A DNA stretch of 5,395 nucleotides from JANWHF01 sp036276235 (lineage in GTDB: Bacteria > Planctomycetota > Phycisphaerae > Tepidisphaerales > Tepidisphaeraceae). The position numbers and the translations under genes are program-made. Position 1 is the stretch's first letter, and each line of letters opens with the position of its first letter. A model generated the notes under the pieces. The model worked only from the letters and a program-made list of their open reading frames with translations. It was not told where the DNA came from and did not search any database. This document shows, in pieces, positions 1-4,871 of this stretch. The stretch spans positions 1 through 5,395 of the forward strand of contig DATBDZ010000097.1 in NCBI GenBank assembly GCA_036276235.1. The letters are read 5' to 3'.

Positions 1-55
1 CCCGCCCTACGGGTGAATCGTGCGCGTAGGGCGGGCACTGCCGGCACTGCCCGCC
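1..55. repeat. REP/BIME-like pair of GTAG-headed palindromes, left one cut by the window edge
   Basis: CCCGCCCTACG at 1-11 is exactly complementary to CGTAGGGCGGG at 25-35, with a 13-base spacer. The right-hand unit then forms its own hairpin: GGCGGGCA (30-37) pairs with TGCCCGCC (48-55). Its loop holds a perfect TGCCGGCA palindrome (39-46), produced by a tandem copy of GGCACTGCC (34-42 and 43-51). Each unit begins with GTAG (26-29 on plus; 7-10 read on minus), and the two face away from each other. A GTAG head followed by a hairpin, in inverted pairs, is the known organisation of REP sequences mobilised by RAYT (TnpA-REP) proteins. No RAYT gene is visible here. A related copy lies at 4087-4129. 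The assignment to REP is inferred from structure. Confidence 0.6.
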
Positions 56-64
56 GCTTTTGGT

Positions 65-172
65 CAGGGAGAGGGTTGGGGTGAGGGGACGAACGCATCC
101 ACTTGCGAACCGCGCCATCTGCAATCCGCTGTCCCCTCACCCTGCCCTCTCCCCTGAGTACAGGGGAGAGGG
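65..172. repeat. Compound inverted repeat downstream of zwf, possible terminator
   Basis: Bases 65-90 and 131-156 form an imperfect 26-base inverted repeat whose outer 12 bases (GTCCCCTCACCC and complement) match exactly. The spacer is 40 bases. The right arm also forms a second, perfect 12-bp hairpin: CCCTCTCCCCTG (145-156) with CAGGGGAGAGGG (161-172) around the loop AGTA. This hairpin starts 22 bases beyond the zwf stop codon, so it is well placed to end or stabilise the zwf transcript on the minus strand. No T-run follows it, so a classic intrinsic terminator is not shown. The sequence looks like a dispersed repeat rather than a gene-specific signal. I see no coding sequence in positions 1-193. 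Confidence 0.6.
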
Positions 173-193
173 TTCTGAGCGCGAGCCGCGCTC

Positions 194-1735
194 TTAGAGT
201 GAGCAGGCGATAATCGGCTCAGACTCATCCCCGTTGGTGGTATGCCGCCAGCGGCGGCCATCCAGCTCGATTAAATCCATCGCGCGTTTTGGTCCCCAGG
301 TGCCGGGGGCATATACCTCCGGCTTGCGATTGGCCTTGGTCCATCCTTGTTCGATGGGATCGATCACGGCCCAGGCGGCTTCGGCTTCGTCGCCGCGGAT
401 GAAGAGCGTTTGATCGCCGATGATCGAATCGTAAATCAGCCGCTCGTAGGCTTCGGGCGGCTCAATCTTGAAGGCGCTCTTGTAATTAAAATCCAGCGCC
501 ACCGGCTTGATGTTCATCGATCCGCCGGGCACTTTTCCGTTGAGCCGCCAACTGATGCCCTCGTCCGGCTGCACGCGGATGATCAGGTCATTCGGGTAGA
601 CCGCCGTCTCGCATTGCTTCTGAAACAGGGCCAGGGGCGGCGAGCGAAAGCGCACGGCGATCTCGCTCAGCTTTTGCGGAAGGAATTTTCCGGTCCGCAG
701 ATAGAACGGCATCCCGCTCCAGCGCCAGTTGTCGATGAAGAGCTTGAGCGCGACGAATGTTTCGGTTTGCGAGTCGGCGGGGACGTCCTTTTCCTTGCGA
801 TAGCCGGCGGTTTTCTGGCCGTCGAACTCGCCCGCGCCGTATTGGCCGCGGATCGCCATCTCGTCGGCATACTCGGGCCGGATATGGCGGATAGACTTGA
901 ACACCTTCACTTTCTCGTCGCGGATGCTGACGGCATCGAGGGCCGCCGGCGGCTCCATCGCCACCAGGGCCATGAGCTGGAACATGTGGTTTTGCACCAT
1001 GTCGCGCAGCGCGCCGCTCTGCGCGTAATATCCGCCGCGCGAGCCGACCCCCAGCGTTTCGCTCACCGTGATCTGCACATGATCGATGTACTTGTAATTC
1101 CACAACGGCTCGAAGATCGAATTGGCAAACCGCATCACCATCAGGTTCTGAACGGTTTCCTTCCCCAAATAGTGATCGATGCGGAAGACCTGCTCTTCGG
1201 CAAAATACTTGTGCAGTTCCGCGTTGAGCGACCTGGCGCTGGCCAGATCGCGGCCAAATGGTTTTTCGATAATGATGCGCGTCCACCCCTTAGCAGCGCC
1301 TTGCGATGTTTCGGATTTTTGATGCTCGCCTAGTGCGCGGATAATCGGCTCGAAGGTATTGGGCGGCGTCGAGAGATAGAACAGCCGGTTGCCGCCGATG
1401 CCCTTTTCCTTGTCGGCTTTCTCCAGCTGCGCGGCGAGGCGGTCGTGTCCTTCGTTGCCGCCGTAGTCACCCTGCACGTAGGAAATGTTCGATTCAATCT
1501 TCTTCCAGAGTTCCAGATCGACTGGCTTGGTGCGCGCGAATTTCTGCACCGCATCGCGGCATTCGGTGCGGTATTGCTCGTCGGTCATCGGCGAGCGCGC
1601 ATAGCCGACCAGCACGAATTTCTCGGGCAGGAAATTCTCCCGCATCATCTCATAGACTGCGGGAATGAGCTTGCGCTTGGCCAGATCGCCGCTGGCGCCG
1701 AAGATGACAATTGCGCAGGGGGAAGCGCTGGGCAT
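194..1735 (-). CDS. zwf: Glucose-6-phosphate 1-dehydrogenase
   Basis: This cytoplasmic enzyme oxidises glucose 6-phosphate to 6-phosphogluconolactone with NADP (or NAD), the entry step of the oxidative pentose-phosphate pathway. The 513-residue length is normal for the bacterial family. The N-terminal Rossmann fold carries the nucleotide-binding GASGDLAKRKL (13-23). EKPFG sits at 157-161 and the active-site signature RIDHYLGKE at 185-193, giving the substrate-binding Asp187-His188 pair. His250 in RDMVQNH lies 62 residues after His188, the spacing expected for the catalytic base. The family FYLRTGK segment is at 344-350. All key residues are intact. The ATG start is preceded by purine-rich AGGAAGG/AGGT (complement of 1741-1751), a plausible ribosome binding site. 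The small unknown gene lies 66 bases upstream on the same strand and may be co-transcribed. No 6-phosphogluconolactonase or 6-phosphogluconate dehydrogenase is adjacent. Confidence 0.98.
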   Translation of the reverse strand: MPSASPCAIVIFGASGDLAKRKLIPAVYEMMRENFLPEKFVLVGYARSPMTDEQYRTECRDAVQKFARTKPVDLELWKKIESNISYVQGDYGGNEGHDRLAAQLEKADKEKGIGGNRLFYLSTPPNTFEPIIRALGEHQKSETSQGAAKGWTRIIIEKPFGRDLASARSLNAELHKYFAEEQVFRIDHYLGKETVQNLMVMRFANSIFEPLWNYKYIDHVQITVSETLGVGSRGGYYAQSGALRDMVQNHMFQLMALVAMEPPAALDAVSIRDEKVKVFKSIRHIRPEYADEMAIRGQYGAGEFDGQKTAGYRKEKDVPADSQTETFVALKLFIDNWRWSGMPFYLRTGKFLPQKLSEIAVRFRSPPLALFQKQCETAVYPNDLIIRVQPDEGISWRLNGKVPGGSMNIKPVALDFNYKSAFKIEPPEAYERLIYDSIIGDQTLFIRGDEAEAAWAVIDPIEQGWTKANRKPEVYAPGTWGPKRAMDLIELDGRRWRHTTNGDESEPIIACSL

Positions 1736-1751
1736 CGCGGACCTACCTTCC

Positions 1752-1769
1752 TGCGTACTGTACTACGCA
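1752..1769 (-). promoter_or_regulatory. Inverted repeat just upstream of the zwf ribosome binding site
   Basis: TGCGTA (1752-1757) and TACGCA (1764-1769) are perfect 6-bp arms around CTGTAC. The element begins 17 bases before the zwf ATG and directly abuts its purine-rich ribosome binding region. It could be an operator half-site pair or a small leader hairpin that tunes zwf translation. A 6-bp palindrome can arise by chance, and no regulator is encoded in the window, so the role is speculative. Confidence 0.3.
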
Positions 1770-1791
1770 AGGCCGCGATGAATTGCAAATG

Positions 1792-1821
1792 GCGGCGTCG
1801 CCTATTGGCCCACGACGCCGC
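1792..1821 (-). other. Hairpin spanning the stop codon of the small upstream gene
   Basis: GCGGCGTCG (1792-1800) pairs perfectly with CGACGCCGC (1813-1821) across a 12-base loop. The TAG stop codon of the small protein gene (1804-1802, minus strand) lies in the loop. In the minus-strand transcript this would be a GC-rich 9-bp stem at the end of the first gene and about 57 bases before zwf. It could act as an intercistronic RNA-processing or stability element or a weak terminator. No T-run follows, so full termination is unlikely. Part of the stem is coding sequence, which weakens the case for a dedicated signal. Confidence 0.35.
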
Positions 1822-2059
1822 GGCCGACAGCGTGCGGGATGCGCGCGCCGCTGTCTTCCTCGGTCTGCTCAAGCTGGCCTTCGCCCTCGCCGCCCGTGAA
1901 TTGACCGCGTGCGTTACGACCCCGGCCCTGATTTGCTTCACCGGAATTATTTTCGCCGCCGCGCGATGCTGAGGCTTCGGCGCCCATCATGCCCTGAACG
2001 AATTCATAGATCGCGTAACCGAGCAGAACCATCGAAGCCAGACGAATCAAGCGAAACAT
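1802..2059 (-). CDS. Small membrane-anchored protein of unknown function
   Basis: This is an 85-residue protein I cannot assign to a characterised family. Residues 4-25 form one hydrophobic helix with two early arginines (Arg3, Arg6), suggesting an N-terminal membrane anchor rather than a cleaved signal peptide, since no clear cleavage site follows. Residues 26-70 are low complexity, rich in Gly, Glu, Asn and Arg (Gly is about a fifth of the protein), and probably disordered. The tail (72-83) returns to an ordered-looking segment ending HAVGRGVV. A similar short tail seems familiar from small planctomycete proteins, but that is recollection and not a search. The gene is supported by a strong GGAGG (complement of 2064-2068) four bases before the ATG. 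It lies 66 bases upstream of zwf on the same strand, so the two may form an operon. Its layout resembles YtxH-like or other small envelope proteins. Confidence 0.72.
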   Translation of the reverse strand: MFRLIRLASMVLLGYAIYEFVQGMMGAEASASRGGENNSGEANQGRGRNARGQFTGGEGEGQLEQTEEDSGARIPHAVGRGVVGQ

Positions 2060-2163
2060 GTCGCCTCCGTGTAGATCGTTTTGTCGCCGCTATCAGTCTG
2101 CGGCTGGTTTATCCGCCTGTGCGTCTTGCAAAAACGATGCTAAGCTCGTTGCGTCGTGACAAA

Positions 2164-2187
2164 GACGGCCGCTCAAGGAGCGCCGTC
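2164..2187 (+). promoter_or_regulatory. Leader hairpin upstream of the aminopeptidase gene
   Basis: GACGGC (2164-2169) pairs with GCCGTC (2182-2187). After a single bulged C (2170), GCTC (2171-2174) pairs with GAGC (2178-2181) around the loop AAG. The hairpin ends 29 bases before the chosen ATG of the M29 gene. An AAGGAG motif (2175-2180) lies in its loop and 3' stem, but no start codon sits at a suitable distance from it, so it is not an obvious ribosome binding site. The remainder of the 157-base divergent region (2060-2216) should hold the promoters for both flanking genes. I could not pick a convincing -35/-10 pair. Confidence 0.35.
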
Positions 2188-2216
2188 CATTCCCGCACTT
2201 GGTTTTTGGGAGTCCC

Positions 2217-3338
2217 ATGCGCGATCCTCGTCTGGAAAAGCTCGCTAAGGTATTGGTGAATTACAGCGTCGGAGTGAAGAAGGGTCAGATCGTCCGGCTG
2301 ACCGGGCCGCTTCTGTCGCGGCCGCTCATCGTCGAGCTCTACCGTGAGGTGGTCATCGCCGGCGCGTATCCAATGGTCCGCATGGCTCCGGAAGAGCTGT
2401 CTGAGATACTGCTGAAGCACGGGTCCGACGAACAACTCAAATACACAAATCCCCTGGCGATCCATGAGATGCAGACGATCGATTGCTGGATCAACGTGTG
2501 GGCGGAGGAGAACACCAAGCTGCTGACTAACATCGATCCGAAGCGCGTCGGCCTCACGCAGGCGGCACGCAAGCCGGAGTATGACGTTTTCTTCAAGCGT
2601 GCCGCCGAGGGAAGCCTGCATTGGTCGGCGACGCAATTCCCGACACAGGCGTGCGCGCAGGATGCGGAGATGAGCCTTGCTGATTACGAGGACTTCGTCT
2701 TCGGCGCCTGCCTGCTTCATTTGCCGGATCCGGTCGCCGGCTGGCGGAAGATGAGCGAAGGGCAGCAGCGGCTGGTCGATTTTCTCAACGGTAAGTCGGA
2801 CTATCGCGTCGTCGCCGACAACGGAACGGATGTACGCCTGAGCGTCGCCGGCCACACGTGGATGAACTGCGATGGCCACGAAAATTTCCCGGATGGGGAA
2901 GTCTTCACCGGCCCCGTGCTCGACAGCGTCAACGGCAACATTCACTTTAGCTTCCCGGCGGTCTACGAAGGGCGCGAAGTGCAGGATGTGAAGCTGAAAT
3001 TCCGCGATGGAAAAGTTGTCGATGCGACGGCATCGAAAGGGCAGGATTTCCTTTACGCGATGCTGGATATGGACGGCGGCAGCCGCTTCCTGGGCGAGTG
3101 CGCCATCGGCACCAATTACAACGTCCGCCAATTCACCCGCAATACGCTCTTCGACGAAAAGATCGGCGGTACGGTGCATTTCGCGCTGGGCGCTGGATAC
3201 CCCGAAACGGGAAACACCAATCAATCCGGCCTGCACTGGGACATGGTCGTCGACCTGCGGCCGGGTGGGTTTGTGGAGATTGATGGCGTGAAGGTCAATG
3301 AGAATGGAAAGTTCACTCGAGAAGAATGGCCGCGGTAA
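2217..3338 (+). CDS. M29-family metallo-aminopeptidase (AmpS/AmpT/PepS type)
   Basis: This 373-residue cytoplasmic peptidase removes N-terminal residues from peptides with a two-metal centre. It fits the thermophilic aminopeptidase family M29, whose members are usually about 360-415 residues. The opening MRDPRLEKLAKVLVNYS is the typical family start. The metal ligands are all present: Glu228 (in PDGEVFTGP), Glu294 (LGE), His321 (GTVHFALG), and His340 with Asp342 (LHWD). Tyr328 matches the family tyrosine. The 66-residue gap between the two glutamates is the same as in the characterised AmpT. I chose ATG 2217 over the TTG at 2199 because the family N-terminus begins there and GGGAG (2208-2212) lies four bases before it. 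Peptide release for nutrition or protein turnover is the likely role; exact specificity cannot be read. It diverges from the zwf pair and appears monocistronic. Confidence 0.94.
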   Translation: MRDPRLEKLAKVLVNYSVGVKKGQIVRLTGPLLSRPLIVELYREVVIAGAYPMVRMAPEELSEILLKHGSDEQLKYTNPLAIHEMQTIDCWINVWAEENTKLLTNIDPKRVGLTQAARKPEYDVFFKRAAEGSLHWSATQFPTQACAQDAEMSLADYEDFVFGACLLHLPDPVAGWRKMSEGQQRLVDFLNGKSDYRVVADNGTDVRLSVAGHTWMNCDGHENFPDGEVFTGPVLDSVNGNIHFSFPAVYEGREVQDVKLKFRDGKVVDATASKGQDFLYAMLDMDGGSRFLGECAIGTNYNVRQFTRNTLFDEKIGGTVHFALGAGYPETGNTNQSGLHWDMVVDLRPGGFVEIDGVKVNENGKFTREEWPR

Positions 3339-3366
3339 ATGAAGAATGAAGAGCGAAGAATGAAGA
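3339..3366. repeat. Short heptanucleotide tandem repeat, ATGAAGA units
   Basis: Directly after the aminopeptidase stop codon come four 7-base units: ATGAAGA, ATGAAGA, GCGAAGA and ATGAAGA. The next units (3367 onward) lose the pattern. From 3367 to about 3403 I see no gene or clear signal. The period is not a multiple of three and the tract sits outside any convincing reading frame, so it is a non-coding microsatellite-like spacer. Confidence 0.75.
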
Positions 3367-3418
3367 GTGGCGGATGTCCGGCGCAAAAGACTGTCTCACT
3401 CAGATCCGAAATGCGCGA

Positions 3419-3516
3419 ATCTCAAATCTCAGATCTCAGATCTCAGATCTCAAATCCGAAATCTGAAATCTAGAATTTGAAATTTGAAATTTGAAATCCG
3501 CAATCGACAATCTCCG
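3419..3516. repeat. Heptanucleotide tandem array, about 14 degenerate units
   Basis: Fourteen consecutive 7-base units run without a phase break from 3419 to 3516, ending two bases before the ATG of the acetyltransferase. The units drift from ATCTCAA/ATCTCAG (3419-3453) through ATCCGAA, ATCTGAA and ATCTAGA to ATTTGAA (three copies, 3475-3495), then to more diverged ATCCGCA, ATCGACA and ATCTCCG. An isolated ATCCGAA at 3404-3410 precedes it. Three AGATCT/GATC sites recur every seven bases (3431-3450). The A+T-rich middle contains TAGAAT (3471-3476) and several TTGAAA hexamers that could serve as -10 and -35 elements for the next gene, but these fall out of the repeat consensus and may be incidental. 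There is no Shine-Dalgarno match in the array next to the start codon. Confidence 0.88.
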
Positions 3517-3517
3517 C

Positions 3518-4012
3518 ATGCCCGACCTCCAAATCCGCCCGGCCACTGCGGCTGATCTGCCAACTATCAATTCGATCTACTACCATTACGTCCTGCACTC
3601 CACTTGCACCTATCAAACCGAGCCGAGCACGGCGGAGGAGCGTGCCACCTGGTTTGCCGCCCACGGCCATGATTACCCCGTGACCGTCGGCACGCGCGAC
3701 GGCGAAGTCATCGCCTGGGGCTCAATCTCCCGCTTCCACGTCCGTGCCGCCTATCGGCCTACGGTCGAAGATTCGGTCTACATTCGCCACGATCTGCTGG
3801 GCCAGGGCATCGGCCGCCAGATGCTCGACGACCTGATCGCCCGCGCGATTGCGCTCGGCTATCACAGCATGATGGCACTGATCTCCGCCGACCAAGAACC
3901 CAGCATCCGCCTGCATACGCGCGCGGGATTCGCAAAGATCGGCCACCTGCGCGAAGTTGGCCGCAAGTTCGATCGATGGCTGGATGTCGCGTATATGCAG
4001 CGAATGCTGTGA
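3518..4012 (+). CDS. GNAT N-acetyltransferase, phosphinothricin/methionine sulfoximine acetyltransferase type
   Basis: This cytoplasmic enzyme of 164 residues, normal for the family, transfers acetyl from acetyl-CoA to the amino group of a small amino-acid-like substrate. Family members act on phosphinothricin, methionine sulfoximine or methionine sulfone. Family landmarks run in order: IRPAT near the N-terminus (6-10), the IYYHYV...ST.TY segment (20-33), TVEDSVYI with the conserved Glu84, the acetyl-CoA loop GQGIGR (95-100), SIRLHTRAGF (129-138) with His133, and the C-terminal VGRKFDRWLDV (147-157). The usual Arg/Gln three residues before the loop glycine is Leu94, a mild deviation. I chose ATG 3518 because the upstream TTG (3491) lies in the heptad array and would add repeat-coded residues. 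No Shine-Dalgarno sequence is visible, so initiation may be weak or leaderless. It stands alone; the true substrate is unknown, and resistance should not be assumed. Confidence 0.9.
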   Translation: MPDLQIRPATAADLPTINSIYYHYVLHSTCTYQTEPSTAEERATWFAAHGHDYPVTVGTRDGEVIAWGSISRFHVRAAYRPTVEDSVYIRHDLLGQGIGRQMLDDLIARAIALGYHSMMALISADQEPSIRLHTRAGFAKIGHLREVGRKFDRWLDVAYMQRML

Positions 4013-4045
4013 TGGCTTCTTCGCGCATCGACGAGATTTCGCAGT

Positions 4046-4129
4046 GTGCGCTTAGCGCACGCGGATTGTACGTCGATCGATTCCGCGTGTGCTGAAGCAC
4101 ACCCTACGGACCTGATTCGTGAAACGTAG
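4046..4129. repeat. Compound palindrome with REP-like hairpin, copy related to the element at 1-55
   Basis: Three overlapping structures are visible. GTGCGCT (4046-4052) pairs with AGCGCAC (4054-4060). AGCGCACGCGGA (4054-4065) pairs with TCCGCGTGTGCT (4082-4093) at 11 of 12 positions. GTGTGC (4087-4092) pairs with GCACAC (4097-4102) around TGAA. Read on the minus strand, the last hairpin is headed by CGTAGG (complement of 4103-4108), as in the element at 1-55. The spacer that follows contains TGATTCGTG (4114-4122), against TGAATCGTG (14-22) at the first locus, and ends in an opposing CGTAG (4125-4129). It lies in the gap after the acetyltransferase gene and may help end that transcript. Confidence 0.6.
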
Positions 4130-4130
4130 C

Positions 4131-4269
4131 GCACTGAGGATCCGTGCCCTCGCCTGAGGCTCGTACACGGCGTGGTGACATTTTTCGACCTTCGCGGATC
4201 GCCCGATAATACGAGAACCCTTCACCACGCCGTGTACGAGCCTGAGGCGAGGGCACGGATTCTCGGTGC
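4131..4269. repeat. 139-base near-perfect palindrome (MITE-like) between convergent genes
   Basis: Positions 4140-4178 and 4222-4260 are 39-base inverted arms with a single mismatch in the centre of the GCCTGAGGC motif. The complementarity continues outward (4131-4139 with 4261-4269, seven of nine), giving 48-base arms with three mismatches around a 43-base loop (4179-4221). It encodes no convincing protein and no transposase. Lying between the ends of two convergent genes, it would form a very stable hairpin in either transcript and could stop or stabilise both. Size and structure resemble a non-autonomous mobile palindrome, but no clear target-site duplication is visible. The remaining bases of the gap (4013-4045 and 4270-4305) show nothing I can name. 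Confidence 0.8.
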
Positions 4270-4305
4270 TCTCCAATTTCGATCTCGCAGAGAACAAGCC
4301 GAACC

Positions 4306-4803
4306 CTATTTATTGTTCGATTGCCGATCGATGATCGCGCCCATCCCCGCCCCCGGCATATTGGGCTTCGGCCGCGGCAGCGCAGTCATGTATGCCCCAA
4401 GCGCTATCAGCAAAATCCCCGCCCAATTCCATCCCGTCGGCCGATCGCGCAGGAGAATGAACGCGAGAATGGCCGCCAGCGGCACGCTGAGCTTGTCGAT
4501 CGGCGCGACCTGCGTCACCTGCCCGCCGACGGCCAATGCCTTGAAGCCAAACAGCCAGGAGATCGCGCCGGCAACTCCCGATAGCGCGATCATGATGATC
4601 GCCATTCCGCGGATGGTCGGCAGTTTGTGCCACACATTTTGGGCCGTGCAGACGGTGACGAGGAATACGAGCATGATTGCGCTGCGAACAGTCGTCGCGA
4701 GCGTCGCATCGATTCCCTCCATTCCGATTTTGGCAAAGATGCTCACCAGCGAAGCCGAAACCGCCGCGAGAATGGCGTAGAGAAGCCAGCGTTGATCGGT
4801 CAT
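4306..4803 (-). CDS. Half-size EamA/DMT-family membrane transporter
   Basis: This is a 165-residue inner-membrane protein of the drug/metabolite transporter superfamily, in the short single-EamA-domain group (COG2510 type, usually about 140 residues). Five hydrophobic helices fit roughly residues 6-24, 37-53, 66-90, 101-118 and 123-141. Recognisable family segments are SIFAKIGMEGID (21-32), the Arg40 end of the second loop, the SWLFGFKAL stretch (82-90) and APIDKLSV (100-107). Full-length DMT proteins carry two such domains and ten helices, so this form probably works as a dimer; that is known for related short DMT proteins and is inferred here. The tail after residue 142 (Pro-rich, then polar) exceeds the usual family length. 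The substrate cannot be read. The ATG has only a weak, distant AGGAT upstream. The gene is convergent with the acetyltransferase and divergent from the LOG gene. Confidence 0.9.
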   Translation of the reverse strand: MTDQRWLLYAILAAVSASLVSIFAKIGMEGIDATLATTVRSAIMLVFLVTVCTAQNVWHKLPTIRGMAIIMIALSGVAGAISWLFGFKALAVGGQVTQVAPIDKLSVPLAAILAFILLRDRPTGWNWAGILLIALGAYMTALPRPKPNMPGAGMGAIIDRQSNNK

Positions 4804-4871
4804 GGCTTCATATTCTATCCTGCGGCCCTACAATATCATTCCAACCAACGCACGGAGGAAGGCGACATACG
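4804..4871. promoter_or_regulatory. Divergent promoter region between transporter and LOG genes
   Basis: This 68-base gap must drive two diverging genes. On the plus strand TACAAT (4829-4834) is a good -10, with a weak TTCATA (4807-4812) 16 bases upstream as -35. On the minus strand TAGAAT (complement of 4812-4817) is a possible -10 for the transporter, with no good -35. It would leave a very short leader before the ATG at 4803. The LOG gene has a strong ribosome binding site, GGAGGAAGG (4854-4862), nine bases before its ATG. Promoter calls are by eye only. Confidence 0.4.

Noticed and set aside
347..1333. A 328-residue plus-strand open frame antisense to zwf
   Set aside because: It is fully contained within zwf, which has all its catalytic motifs. 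The Arg/His/Leu-rich composition is typical of a high-GC shadow frame.
2199..2216. A TTG start extending the aminopeptidase by six residues
   Set aside because: The AAGGAG upstream is 18 bases away, while the internal ATG at 2217 has GGGAG nearby and matches the family N-terminus.
2109..3386. A 425-residue minus-strand open frame, longer than the gene on the opposite strand
   Set aside because: It is antisense to the M29 aminopeptidase, whose metal ligands and spacing are intact in the plus frame. Its N-terminus is translated from heptad repeat DNA, and it shows no recognisable domain.
3419..3516. A CRISPR array, suggested by regular short repeats
   Set aside because: The units are seven bases, contiguous and degenerate, with no spacers and no cas genes.
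4131..4269. A structured non-coding RNA gene or riboswitch
   Set aside because: The fold is one simple long hairpin between convergent gene ends, with no conserved RNA motif I recognise and no promoter. A repeat or terminator explains it better.
4172..4780. A 202-residue plus-strand frame over the palindrome and the transporter
   Set aside because: It starts inside the inverted repeat and runs antisense through the EamA gene. The minus frame has five clear membrane helices and family motifs.
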